From Jejubacter sp036620675 (lineage in GTDB: Bacteria > Pseudomonadota > Gammaproteobacteria > Enterobacterales > Enterobacteriaceae): a stretch of DNA of 64,000 bases. Positions 9,013-17,600 of this stretch are shown here, piece after piece. The position numbers were made by a program, and so were the translations under genes. The notes under the pieces are model-generated. The model was not told the DNA's origin and did not search any database. It worked only from the letters and a program-made list of their open reading frames with translations. Position 1 is the stretch's first letter; each line of letters begins with the position of its first letter. Location: NCBI GenBank assembly GCA_036620675.1, contig JAZHEE010000016.1; one strand, given 5' to 3'.

Positions 9013-11235
9013 CTATTTGCCTTGTGCCAGCGTTGCCAGCGGCTGAGGGCGCCCAATAGCCCAGCCCTGCATATAGTCAATCCCCAGCTTACGGATGGCC
9101 TCCCGGGTCTCTTCGTTTTCAACCGATTCGGCCACCAGCTGCATCTTCTTGGTACGCGCCAGCTGGCAAATGGAAGCCACAATCTGATAGTCGAGACTGC
9201 TGGCCAGCAGATTGCGGATAAAGCTGCCATCGATTTTCATAATGTCAGCGTTCAGGTCACGCAGGCGCGCATAGCTGGCGTAACCGGTGCCAAAGTCGTC
9301 AATCGCCACCCGACAGCCCATGTGCTGCAACGCTGAAAGCGTGCGTCCCGCCTGTTCAACGTTGGTCAGCGAGTGGCTCTCTGTCACCTCGAACACCAGT
9401 TGCCAGGCCTGGACATCATAGCGTTTCAGCAGGCGCTGAACGTCATTCACAAAACGCGGGCGGCATACCGACGCCGGCGTCAGATTCACCGATAAGCGGC
9501 AGGCAGGCAAGACTTCGCGATGATCGGAAATAAAGGCCATGGTTTTTTCCAGCACCCACAGATCTATCTTCGACGACAGGCCAAATTCGTGAGCCACCGG
9601 CAGAAAACATTCTGGCTCGACAGTCTCGCCGTTTTCATCCTTCATGCGCAACAATACTTCATGATAGATGTCGCCGCGCACCCCTTCGATGGGCTGGGCC
9701 AACAGAAAGAAACCATCGTTATCCAGCGCTCGCTGCAGATGGTTCATCATATCCACCTTGCTCTTTACTGCGTTCTGCACATGGCGGGCGCCATAAAGCT
9801 GCAGGCTTTCCGGGTAGCCGGTATGCACCGAGTGGTCCGCCATGGTGCCGAGCTCCCCCAGCAACAGGTGATGATGAACCACCGGAGCGCGTACATAGCT
9901 GTAGCTAATCCCGACCTGGAGCTGAAACGGCATACCGTCCCAGCTAAAACGAAACTGCCGAATCTGTTCATCCAGCGCCTCGATGCGCTCCTTCTGGGTT
10001 TCACCATTCAGGCGCAGCGCCAGTTCATCGCTGGACAAATGATAGAGCTGTTCCCCTTCCAGCAACATGCCGTTCAACCAGTTCGCCAACTCCTGCTTAA
10101 AGGTAATGCGCAGCAGCATACCGTAATTACGGCTCAGTAGTTCAAGCTCCGGAAAGCGCAGCAGACACAGCATCGAACCTGCATGGCTGTTGAGATCCCG
10201 GTTCAGGGCACGCAGATTCGGCATCTGCACCACGGGATCGATATAGGCTGCATAGCGCACTTTTTCATGACTGACGCGCTGGCGCGTCGTCACTTCCGCC
10301 ATCAGGTAGATGGAAAATGAGAACACCAGAAAGCAGGAGACGGTCAGCGCCATCTGATTATCGAAATCAAGGCCGGGCGGCAGGTAACGGTAAAAATAGT
10401 GGCTGACGATAAGCAGCATGACCGTCCAGACCGTAGTGATAAACAGAAAACCGAAACGCATAGCTCCCCAGATCATCACCGGCAGCATTAACGTAAAGGT
10501 GTAGTTGGTATTAAAGATGGTACTGGCGTCGGTAAGCGGTAGCAGCAGCAGGCTCATCAACAGCAAAATGCAGCACCACCACAACCCCAGCTCCAGCCGG
10601 GTGGTATTGGGATGAAACTGGGCGCGCATCTGCGAGAAAAAGCTGCGCGCAAAGCGGGGATGGCGCAACATACGAATAATAAAATAGCAAAACGGCAAAC
10701 CGGTAAGACAGCTCACCAGCTGCGCCTGATAATTAATCAGCGTACTGATTTTCCATGGATTACTTCCCAACAGGCTGACCTGAGCCGCATATAAACCAAA
10801 GCGAATAGCGCTCTGATACAGCATAAAAAAGAGGGTTGAGCTGCAAAATACCAGCCAGAACATACGGGCCGCCGTCTGATACATATTGCCAAACTTGACG
10901 TTATTACGCCGCGGCACAAAAAGACTGTAGCCGCCCCAGCAGATAGTCAGCGTCAATAAATAGTGCAACGCCGAGGCAAATCCGTCAAAGCTGCCGCGCA
11001 GCGGTAAGTAATGAAGCAGTATAGACAGCAGGATCCCCGGCAGAGCCGCCCAGCTAAAGATCATCATCAGCGCCAGCATCAACGCCGGCATCATATAGTA
11101 AAGAACCACACGAACACCGTGCAGCTCCGTATAGACAGAAAAATAAAATGCTAGTGGGTGAATCAAAACCGGAATAATTAACGGAAGACACCACCATTTA
11201 TTTTTATGTCGTTGGTACCAGCCAGATAATTGCAT
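9013..11235 (-). CDS. yfgF: Cyclic-di-GMP phosphodiesterase with MASE1, degenerate GGDEF and EAL domains (YfgF/PdeF)
   Basis: Membrane c-di-GMP phosphodiesterase of 740 residues. Residues about 1-310 form an MASE1-like sensor with eight or so hydrophobic segments. About residues 330-470 are a GGDEF-like domain whose signature is degraded to SSDEL, so cyclase activity is not expected. The EAL domain (about residues 480-740) keeps the EVLLR variant of ExLxR, the DDFGTG loop, the KIDGSFI lysine and AESVEN, consistent with an active phosphodiesterase. The start is the ATG at complement 11233-11235, preceded by AAGGA; a longer in-frame GTG/ATG extension has no ribosome site. Position next to ppx and yfgG matches E. 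coli yfgF. Confidence 0.93.
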   Translation of the reverse strand: MQLSGWYQRHKNKWWCLPLIIPVLIHPLAFYFSVYTELHGVRVVLYYMMPALMLALMMIFSWAALPGILLSILLHYLPLRGSFDGFASALHYLLTLTICWGGYSLFVPRRNNVKFGNMYQTAARMFWLVFCSSTLFFMLYQSAIRFGLYAAQVSLLGSNPWKISTLINYQAQLVSCLTGLPFCYFIIRMLRHPRFARSFFSQMRAQFHPNTTRLELGLWWCCILLLMSLLLLPLTDASTIFNTNYTFTLMLPVMIWGAMRFGFLFITTVWTVMLLIVSHYFYRYLPPGLDFDNQMALTVSCFLVFSFSIYLMAEVTTRQRVSHEKVRYAAYIDPVVQMPNLRALNRDLNSHAGSMLCLLRFPELELLSRNYGMLLRITFKQELANWLNGMLLEGEQLYHLSSDELALRLNGETQKERIEALDEQIRQFRFSWDGMPFQLQVGISYSYVRAPVVHHHLLLGELGTMADHSVHTGYPESLQLYGARHVQNAVKSKVDMMNHLQRALDNDGFFLLAQPIEGVRGDIYHEVLLRMKDENGETVEPECFLPVAHEFGLSSKIDLWVLEKTMAFISDHREVLPACRLSVNLTPASVCRPRFVNDVQRLLKRYDVQAWQLVFEVTESHSLTNVEQAGRTLSALQHMGCRVAIDDFGTGYASYARLRDLNADIMKIDGSFIRNLLASSLDYQIVASICQLARTKKMQLVAESVENEETREAIRKLGIDYMQGWAIGRPQPLATLAQGK

Positions 11236-11588
11236 TAGATGTCCTTCAGAATACCAGAAGATCCCTGACGGTATTTTCAGACAGGCATCCAACCTGACCG
11301 TTGTGGTGAAAAGTGGCTCACAGCTCCCCCTCTCTTAAGTGAGTGCTGATTTTAGTGACTCACTGAAAGTTAAAATTGATTAAAATCAATTTACATAGCC
11401 TGCAATGACTATTTAAGGTTGTTTTTTTATGTACACCGTTTTTTTCCAGCAAGCCGGTGATTAATTAAAAACACTTATATAACATCTCAGACATCTGACG
11501 TTTTTTTACAGTACAAACATTGACCCCACATTCCTGCTGTGCCCTAATGAAACTATCGCCCACCCGGGCTTACCGACAGGACCTCTTC
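11236..11588. other. Divergent yfgF-yfgG intergenic region
   Basis: A 353-base AT-rich region with no convincing ORF. It must hold the promoters of yfgF and yfgG. An inverted repeat AGTGAGT / ACTCACT (11338-11364, 13-base spacer) is visible about 100 bases before yfgF. No known operator was recognised. Confidence 0.5.
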
Positions 11589-11786
11589 GTGACACAGTTT
11601 ACCGGCACGCGAAAACGACAGCGATCGAACGGTCGCATGATCCGTATCGTACTGCTTATCAGCTTTATCGTTTTCTTTGCCCGCTTCGTTTACTCTTCCA
11701 TCGGCGCATGGCACCACCATCAGGAAAAAGTCAGCGCCCAGCAAACCAGCCTGACCGCTTCCCAGGATAACGTCTTACGCCAGTAA
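11589..11786 (+). CDS. yfgG: Small membrane protein YfgG
   Basis: A 65-residue protein with a basic N-terminus (TRKRQRSNGRM) and one membrane helix (about residues 18-36), followed by a short Gln/Ser-rich tail. It closely matches E. coli YfgG, including the core RIVLLISFIVFFARFVYSS and the following GAWHHHQ. YfgG has been linked to nickel and cobalt stress in E. coli; its mechanism is not known to me. The start is taken as GTG at 11589, with AGGA eight bases upstream and the length of E. coli YfgG. An ATG further upstream (11550 region) would add 23 residues. Confidence 0.85.
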   Translation: MTQFTGTRKRQRSNGRMIRIVLLISFIVFFARFVYSSIGAWHHHQEKVSAQQTSLTASQDNVLRQ

Positions 11787-12289
11787 CGTCATAACCGCTT
11801 CTGCGCCTTGCTGCGATAACGGGCCCGGATCATACCCCGAACCTGTCCCTTTGAGTAAAGAATCATCGACTAATTATCGACTTATTCCAGCCCAAAAACC
11901 ACATAAGCGACGGGTTCTAACCCGATTGAGGTAGCACATGCGCTGGCATCTGCATGATGGCGCTCAGTACCGTCAGAAACTCCGGTGCCGCCATCGCCAT
12001 TTCCGGCTCAACGCAAGTCACCTGCAACGCCCGCTCCGGACAACCGCGAATGCCGGCCATTCATCCCATGTCCACATTTCCAGCAAAGTAAATCGCGCTT
12101 TTGGAGCTGCCTGTCCAGCCCCAAAAAGGAAAACCAGAAAGCACGCCACAAAATAGTCGTGAAACGCTTTCCGTTGCACCCCAAACGCCCCTTCTGCTTC
12201 ATGACAGGGCAACCAGCAACGCCTTCATTATGGCAATACCAGTGCGCCAGCCCTTGACCAATATGGGCTGAATGCTGATTTTTTTGGTA
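11787..12289. other. yfgG downstream region with broken reading frames
   Basis: About 500 bases without an intact gene, where E. coli has yfgH-yfgI. On the minus strand two overlapping frames look like pieces of a small exported protein. One (12018 to about 12183) has a hydrophobic signal-like stretch ending GAGQAAPKARF and then an aromatic EMWTWDEWPAF. The other (11917-12060) encodes 47 residues starting MAGIRGCPERALQ. They could be one frameshifted gene. A short hairpin CGGGTT-CT-AACCCG lies at 11911-11924, and an inverted repeat CAGCCC / GGGCTG at 12248-12270. Function unknown. Confidence 0.35.
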
Positions 12290-12305
12290 TGGCACGGTTG
12301 ATGCA
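12290..12305 (+). promoter_or_regulatory. Sigma-54-type -24/-12 promoter for the MFS transporter
   Basis: TGGCACGGTTGATGCA fits the RpoN consensus TGGCAC-N5-TTGCW at every position except the first T of TTGC. The GG and GC dinucleotides have the required 12-base phasing. It lies 35 bases before the transporter ATG, in the right orientation. Activator sites further upstream were not identified. Confidence 0.55.
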
Positions 12306-12340
12306 ACGCAGGTTCACTCTCACTGAACCGGAGCGGCGAT

Positions 12341-13651
12341 ATGACCAATACCACGATATCGGGCGAAGTTGTTGCCAGTCATAAAATGAAATGGGGCCAG
12401 CTGGCGCTGGGGTTAGTCTGCATGATTTCGATCTCCAGCCCGCAATACGTCTGGGCGCTCTTTACCCGGCCCATGATGGAAAAGTTGCAGGCGCCGCTGG
12501 CGGAAATTCAGCTCACCTTTTCACTGTTGATTATTCTACAAACCTTCTTTTCACCGTTTCAGGGGCGGCTAATCGACCGCTTTGGCCCACGCCGCCTGAT
12601 TACTCTGGGCACGGTATTAACCGGCATCAGCTGGATGCTGGCGGCCCGAATCAACTCCCTGACGGAGCTGTATCTCTATTACGGCGTGCTGGGCGGTCTG
12701 GGAACCGGTATTGTCTATATTGGCGTGGTCGGGCTGATGGTGCGCTGGTTCCCGGATAAGCGCGGCTTCGCGACCGGCATGGTGGCCGCAGGATACGGTA
12801 TGGGCGCAATACTGACCACCTTCCCAATCACCATCGCGCTGGCGACAAAAGGGCTGGAAAATACCCTGTGGCAGTTCGGCCTGCTGATGGCGGTAATAGG
12901 GTTTATCGCCGGCCAGGGGCTGCGCGCACCAAAACCCCAGCCAGCACAACAGGTCGATACGCCACTTAACGTCAGCGCCCGCAGTTTTACCCCCCGGGAA
13001 ATGCTACGCCAGCCGCTGTTCTGGCTGATGTTCGCCATGATGGCCATGATGTCGACTTCCGGCCTGATGGTGACGTCGCAAATGGCCATCTTCGCCGGTG
13101 ATTTTGGTATCACCTCCATCACCATTCTGGGTATGGCGGCGCTGCCGCTGGCCATGACCATCGATCGTGTGATGAATGGTCTGACCCGACCGGTATGCGG
13201 TTATCTCTCTGACCGCATCGGCCGGGAAAAGATGATGTTTTGCGCCTTTGGTCTGGAAGGCATCGCCATGACGCTGTGGCTGCTGTGCAAGGACGACCCG
13301 CTGCTGTTCGTGCTGCTTTCCGGCGTGGTATTTTTCGGCTGGGGCGAGATTTTCTCGCTGTTTCCCGCCACTCTGACCGATACCTTCGGCACCCGCTTCG
13401 CTACCACCAATTACGGCTGGCTTTATATTTCTCAGGGCATAGGTTCGGTCTTCGGCGGGCCGCTGGCGGCGCTGCTTTATCAGCATACCGCCAGCTGGAA
13501 CCTGGTCTTCGGCTGCGCCATTAGCCTGGACATTACCTGCGCCCTTCTGGCGCTGCTGGTGCTAAAACCCTGGCGAGCGCGATTCATCCGCGGAGCGGAA
13601 GACCAAAACGCGCAACCGGCCCCCGCGGCAGCCGCACAACGTATCAGCTAA
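12341..13651 (+). CDS. Oxalate/formate antiporter-family MFS transporter
   Basis: A 436-residue major facilitator with 12 predicted helices, in the OFA (oxalate:formate antiporter) family. The N-terminal helix pair with SSPQYVWALFTRPM, the RWFPDKRGFATGMVAAGYG loop and the TRPVCGYLSDRIGREK loop between the halves resemble Oxalobacter OxlT. Substrate is unproven; members carry oxalate, formate or other small carboxylates. It has ACCGGAGCGGCGAT as ribosome site and stands behind a sigma-54-like promoter. No oxalate decarboxylase or formyl-CoA transferase gene is next to it. It is part of the insertion between yfgG and guaA. Confidence 0.8.
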   Translation: MTNTTISGEVVASHKMKWGQLALGLVCMISISSPQYVWALFTRPMMEKLQAPLAEIQLTFSLLIILQTFFSPFQGRLIDRFGPRRLITLGTVLTGISWMLAARINSLTELYLYYGVLGGLGTGIVYIGVVGLMVRWFPDKRGFATGMVAAGYGMGAILTTFPITIALATKGLENTLWQFGLLMAVIGFIAGQGLRAPKPQPAQQVDTPLNVSARSFTPREMLRQPLFWLMFAMMAMMSTSGLMVTSQMAIFAGDFGITSITILGMAALPLAMTIDRVMNGLTRPVCGYLSDRIGREKMMFCAFGLEGIAMTLWLLCKDDPLLFVLLSGVVFFGWGEIFSLFPATLTDTFGTRFATTNYGWLYISQGIGSVFGGPLAALLYQHTASWNLVFGCAISLDITCALLALLVLKPWRARFIRGAEDQNAQPAPAAAAQRIS

Positions 13652-13681
13652 TCACTCATCGAGCCCGCAGGGAGATAAGCC

Positions 13682-14572
13682 TTATCCCGGCCCCTCGCTC
13701 CCTGCCGCCAGCAAGGGTAGCAGCACGTCGCTAATGGGGGTAGGAATACCGTGAGCGCGACCATAACGCTGTATCACGCCATTGCGGATATCCCACTCCA
13801 GCGGGCGATTAGCCTGGCGGTCGGCAAGTATTGAGGTGCCTAAATCAGCAGGAGCGCGGCGGAAAAGATCGACGATCTCCCGGGGAACATCATCGTTCAG
13901 CGACGCGCCGCTGACACGGGCCACCGCCAGGCATTCGCGCAGATAAGCCAGCGCCAGTTCGATGATATCTTCTCGCGAGAACATTCCGGCACGCCGGTTA
14001 GCCAGCACCATCAGACCCGCGACCGCGTTTTGCAGCAGCTTACGCCAGGCGACGGAGATAAAATCGGCTGATAGCTCAACCGCGCACCCTGAACCACTGA
14101 GCGCATTAACTATCCGCCCTGCCTGCGGCACGTCGGGCAGGGTAAGGCGCGGCTTGGCGCGCAGCCAGACTGAGGCATCCGGCTCACGCTGGGCCGGAAA
14201 CCAGACCACCGAAGGCAGCACCGTCGCGCCGTTGACGTAGGGCGCTAACTGGCTTTCCTGCTCGACGCCATTTTGCAGCGCGCATACCACGGTATTTTTA
14301 TCACACAACGCAGCCAGCCAGCCGGCGCAGTCAGCGACCTGGGTGGTTTTCACCGCGACGAACACCAGACTGAACGGGCGATCAATAGCCGCCGGCTCGT
14401 TCAATACCGGGCCTGGCACCACGATCGCCTCCTCATCGTGCCGCAAAATTAACTGCGGATGCGCGGTACGCCCGCAAAGCACCGGCGTCTGGCCAACGTC
14501 ATGCAATAACGCGGCGATAGTGGTCCCGATTGCCCCCGGGCCAAGAAGCGCAACAGTGGGTTTATCAGACAT
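13682..14572 (-). CDS. Ketopantoate reductase-family (ApbA/PanE-like) oxidoreductase
   Basis: A 296-residue protein of the 2-dehydropantoate 2-reductase family. The N-terminal Rossmann loop is VALLGPGAIGTTIA. It is followed by VFVAVKTTQV and ALQNGVEQE, and by the C-terminal helical domain with SVAWRKLLQNAVAGLMVLANRRAG, which holds the catalytic Lys and Asn. The start is the ATG at complement 14570-14572, with GGGAG ten bases upstream. The housekeeping panE sits elsewhere in enterobacteria, so this is a paralogue with unknown substrate; NADPH-dependent reduction of a 2-oxo acid is the inference. It is convergent with the OFA transporter. Confidence 0.8.
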   Translation of the reverse strand: MSDKPTVALLGPGAIGTTIAALLHDVGQTPVLCGRTAHPQLILRHDEEAIVVPGPVLNEPAAIDRPFSLVFVAVKTTQVADCAGWLAALCDKNTVVCALQNGVEQESQLAPYVNGATVLPSVVWFPAQREPDASVWLRAKPRLTLPDVPQAGRIVNALSGSGCAVELSADFISVAWRKLLQNAVAGLMVLANRRAGMFSREDIIELALAYLRECLAVARVSGASLNDDVPREIVDLFRRAPADLGTSILADRQANRPLEWDIRNGVIQRYGRAHGIPTPISDVLLPLLAAGSEGPG

Positions 14573-14643
14573 CTTGCGTTCTCCCGATTTGATTAATTCG
14601 TCGTTAGTACAAGTGTCCGTATTCAGTAGCACAAGGCGGGCCC

Positions 14644-14673
14644 AAAAACAAAAAAGCCCGCATTCACGCGGGA
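14644..14673 (-). terminator. Intrinsic terminator after vapBC
   Basis: On the minus strand a CCCGC / GCGGG stem with a short loop is followed by a C and then a run of T residues broken by one G. It lies about 75 bases downstream of the vapC stop. Confidence 0.7.
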
Positions 14674-14746
14674 TTAGAGGGGGTTTATCGCTTTTATGCG
14701 CCAGACGTTAAATCATTCCCCTGTCATTGTCTTTGAACTAAATAAC

Positions 14747-15151
14747 TTAGCTAATACTCCAGTCTTCCAGACGTAATCCATTAATACGTTCGAACTCACG
14801 GGTATTGTTCGTCACCAGAATTAAACCCAGTGCGCGAGCGTGGGCCGCAATCATGCTGTCATACGGACCAACGGGCGTACCTGCTCTTGCCAGTTCTGCC
14901 CGGATTTGCCCCGCCTGTACCGCCGCATCGATACCATAATTCAGCACCTCCAGCCGGGCGATGAATCCTTCGACCACGCGCAGGTTTTTCTCCGGGCTGA
15001 CAGATTTTTCCGCGCCGTAAATCAGCTCCATCATAGTGACAGAGCTGATACACATCCGCCCGTAATGCTGATTAAACGCCTCCCGGACTGCCTGAGGTTT
15101 ATTTTTAATTGTATAGATACAGATATTGGTATCCAGCATGTATTTGAGCAT
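14747..15151 (-). CDS. vapC: VapC-type PIN-domain toxin ribonuclease
   Basis: A 134-residue PIN-domain protein. The acidic metal-binding residues are visible in MLDTNICIY (Asp at residue 7), in the central VTMMELIYGAE (Glu), in GPYDSMIAAHA (Asp) and in LVTNNTREFERI near the C-terminus. It resembles the enterobacterial VapC/MvpA group that cleaves initiator tRNA-fMet. Its start overlaps the antitoxin stop by one base (TGATG), giving translational coupling. The pair lies in the accessory segment before guaA. Confidence 0.93.
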   Translation of the reverse strand: MLKYMLDTNICIYTIKNKPQAVREAFNQHYGRMCISSVTMMELIYGAEKSVSPEKNLRVVEGFIARLEVLNYGIDAAVQAGQIRAELARAGTPVGPYDSMIAAHARALGLILVTNNTREFERINGLRLEDWSIS

Positions 15152-15381
15152 CAGAACCCTTCCCTGTCCTGATCACCAGGCTGCTCACGGGCGGCCATAA
15201 AGTCAGACGTCACGCTCTCACCATCAAACCAGCTGTCCCAGCTTTCGCCTGTGGGAGTAATAATGCGCGTTCGCCCTACCGCGACGATATCCACGTGTTT
15301 GACATCCTCCGGTAAAGCTACCGCTTTTGGCAGACGCACCGCCTGGCTACGGTTGCTTTTGAATACGGTTGTCTTTTCCAT
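15151..15381 (-). CDS. vapB: VapB-type antitoxin (AbrB/MazE-like DNA-binding)
   Basis: A 76-residue antitoxin. The N-terminal AbrB-like fold is recognisable as TTVFKSNRSQAVRLPKAVALP, and the C-terminal acidic/aromatic tail (SWDSWFDG) should wrap VapC. The start is the ATG at complement 15379-15381 with AGGTGAGG directly upstream; an in-frame GTG at 15411 is not favoured. It is the first gene of vapBC and probably represses its own promoter (TTGACA / TATGCT at 15418-15445). Confidence 0.92.
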   Translation of the reverse strand: MEKTTVFKSNRSQAVRLPKAVALPEDVKHVDIVAVGRTRIITPTGESWDSWFDGESVTSDFMAAREQPGDQDREGF

Positions 15382-15417
15382 CCTCACCTCCCGTGGTGAA
15401 GTTTTGTACACAGAGCC

Positions 15418-15459
15418 AGCATAAGGTAATCATGGGATATGTCAATGGGATATACAAAA
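15418..15459 (-). promoter_or_regulatory. vapBC promoter with tandem operator-like repeats
   Basis: Minus-strand -35 TTGACA (15440-15445) and -10 TATGCT (15418-15423) are separated by 16 bases. Two 13-base tandem repeats, GGGATATGTCAAT and GGGATATACAAAA on the plus strand (15434-15459), overlap and flank the -35. They are good candidates for VapB/VapBC binding half-sites. Confidence 0.65.
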
Positions 15460-15575
15460 GAAGGGCATGTTGCGACAGCATTTCAACAGACAGCGCTCTA
15501 CCAATGCAGGAAGAACTGGCGCTTACAAATATTTTCGGGCAAAAAAATCCTGCCCCTGAATAAACAATGTGCGCC

Positions 15576-15614
15576 CGCAAAGGCTCGCTAAAAGGCTTTT
15601 AGCGAGCCTTTGCG
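15576..15614. repeat. 39-base perfect palindrome
   Basis: Arms CGCAAAGGCTCGCTAAAAG and its exact reverse complement surround a single G. It stands alone in the 545-base gene-free stretch between vapB and guaA (15412-15956). There is no long T run next to it on either strand. Apart from this palindrome, the vapBC promoter and the guaA terminator, nothing else was recognised in that stretch. Confidence 0.85.
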
Positions 15615-15879
15615 GATCTTCTCTTATTTCAGTGTATTAACGCTTAAGACGCTGGCAAAACCTCCGGAGCACTATCAGCCCCGGAATCACAAATTGTGTC
15701 GCCTCATATAAAAAATAATTCCCTTACCCGCAAGTCATCATAAAACAACAAACCGCTACATGATGGTTAAATCCTTTATTATCATTCAATTACGAATGAA
15801 ACATAACTTGACCATCGTTCCCCGTGAGAAATACCGCTAAAAAGTGTGAACAGGAGTGAGGAAACACGAATGCACATAA

Positions 15880-15910
15880 ATAAAAACCCCCTGTAAAAAC
15901 ACAGAGGGTT
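15880..15910 (-). terminator. Intrinsic terminator of guaBA
   Basis: Minus-strand stem AACCCTCTGT / ACAGGGGGTT (one G-T pair) with loop GTTTTT is followed by TTTATTT. It lies about 46 bases after the guaA stop. Confidence 0.8.
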
Positions 15911-15956
15911 GATTGCATTTTTACCTGTTCATGAAAACACAGGAAGGGTTATCAGT

Positions 15957-17534
15957 TTATTCCCACTCAATGGTTGCCGGCGGCTTGCCGGAGATGTCAT
16001 ACACCACGCGGGAGATGCCATCCACTTCATTGATGATGCGGTTAGAAACGCGACCCAGGAATTCATAAGGCAGATGCGCCCAGTGAGCGGTCATAAAGTC
16101 GATGGTCTCCACCGCGCGCAGGGAAACCACCCAGTCGTACTTACGGCCGTCACCCATAACGCCGACCGAACGCACCGGCAGGAAGACGGTGAATGCCTGG
16201 CTGACCTTGTCGTACAGATCGGCCTTACGCAGTTCTTCAATGAAGATAGCGTCGGCGCGACGCAGCAGGTCGCAGTACTCTTTCTTCACTTCGCCCAGCA
16301 CGCGTACGCCCAGACCCGGCCCCGGGAACGGATGGCGATACAGCATATCGAACGGCAGCCCCAGCTCCAGACCAATCTTGCGCACTTCGTCTTTAAACAG
16401 CTCTTTCAGCGGTTCGACCAGGCCCATCTTCATCTCTTTCGGCAGGCCGCCCACGTTGTGGTGAGACTTAATCACGTGCGCCTTGCCGGTAGCAGAGGCC
16501 GCGGACTCGATTACATCCGGATAGATGGTTCCCTGGGCCAGCCACTTCACGTCTTCCAGTTTCAGCGCCTCTTCGTCGAACACCTCCACGAACACGCGAC
16601 CGATGGTTTTACGCTTGGCTTCCGGCTCATCGACCCCCGCCAGCTGCGACAGGAAGCGATCTTCCGCCGGGACGTGAACGATGTTCAGACCGAAGTGGTC
16701 GCCGAACATCTCCATCACCTGCTGCGCTTCGTTCAGACGCAGCAGACCGTTGTCTACGAAGACGCAGGTCAGGCGATCGCCAATGGCGCGGTGCAGCAGC
16801 ATTGCGGTCACAGACGAATCCACGCCGCCGGACAGGCCGAGGATCACCTTATCGTTACCCACCTGCTGGCGGATGCGCTCAACGGCGTCGTCGATGATTT
16901 TCGCCGGAGTCCACAGCGCTTCGCAGCCGCAGATATCGCGCACGAAGCGCTCCAGCATCCGCAGGCCCTGGCGGGTATGAGTGACTTCCGGGTGGAACTG
17001 CACGCCGTAGAAGCGTTTTTCTTCGTTAGCCATAATGGCGAACGGGCAGGTTTCGGTGCTGGCGACGGTGACAAAACCGTCGGGGATGGCGGTGACTTTG
17101 TCACCGTGGCTCATCCAGACATCCAGCAGCGGATTACCGCTGGCGCTCAGGGCATCTTCAATGCCTTCCACCAGCATGCTATTGGTGGTGACTTCCACCT
17201 GGGCATAGCCGAATTCACGCTCGCTGGAGCCTTCAACATGGCCGCCCAACTGCATCGCCATGGTCTGCATGCCGTAGCACACGCCGAATACCGGCACTCC
17301 CGCCTCAAAGACATACTGCGGCGCACGCGGGCTGTTAGCTTCCGTGGTGCTCTCCGGACCGCCGGAAAGAATAATCCCGTTAGGGTTAAACTCACGAATC
17401 TGTTCTTCAGTCACATCCCACGCCCAGAGTTCGCAGTACACGCCCAGTTCACGCACGCGGCGCGCCACCAGCTGGGTATACTGAGAACCGAAGTCGAGAA
17501 TAAGTATGCGATGTTTATGAATGTTTTCCGTCAT
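15957..17534 (-). CDS. guaA: GMP synthase (glutamine-hydrolysing)
   Basis: Converts XMP, ATP and glutamine to GMP. It is 525 residues, identical in length to E. coli GuaA. The class I glutamine amidotransferase domain has the nucleophile elbow GVCYGMQ (Cys near residue 86) and the catalytic HPEVTHT. The ATP-pyrophosphatase domain has the P-loop GLSGGVDSSV, and the C-terminal dimerisation domain ends in PPATIEWE. It is the second gene of guaBA, 66 bases after guaB. Confidence 0.98.
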   Translation of the reverse strand: MTENIHKHRILILDFGSQYTQLVARRVRELGVYCELWAWDVTEEQIREFNPNGIILSGGPESTTEANSPRAPQYVFEAGVPVFGVCYGMQTMAMQLGGHVEGSSEREFGYAQVEVTTNSMLVEGIEDALSASGNPLLDVWMSHGDKVTAIPDGFVTVASTETCPFAIMANEEKRFYGVQFHPEVTHTRQGLRMLERFVRDICGCEALWTPAKIIDDAVERIRQQVGNDKVILGLSGGVDSSVTAMLLHRAIGDRLTCVFVDNGLLRLNEAQQVMEMFGDHFGLNIVHVPAEDRFLSQLAGVDEPEAKRKTIGRVFVEVFDEEALKLEDVKWLAQGTIYPDVIESAASATGKAHVIKSHHNVGGLPKEMKMGLVEPLKELFKDEVRKIGLELGLPFDMLYRHPFPGPGLGVRVLGEVKKEYCDLLRRADAIFIEELRKADLYDKVSQAFTVFLPVRSVGVMGDGRKYDWVVSLRAVETIDFMTAHWAHLPYEFLGRVSNRIINEVDGISRVVYDISGKPPATIEWE

Positions 17535-17600
17535 TGACGTTTATTCCGAGGCAGTAGCAATTAAAGTAAATCGCCCGGCGCAGAGGCCGGGCGAGTAATA

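Noticed and set aside
12008..12295. 95-residue minus-strand ORF as an intact gene
   Set aside because: Composition and lack of ribosome site are poor, and a different frame of the same region looks more protein-like, so only a possible broken gene is reported.
15909..17537. 542-residue plus-strand ORF over guaA
   Set aside because: Antisense shadow of guaA with histidine/glutamine-rich composition typical of such shadows.
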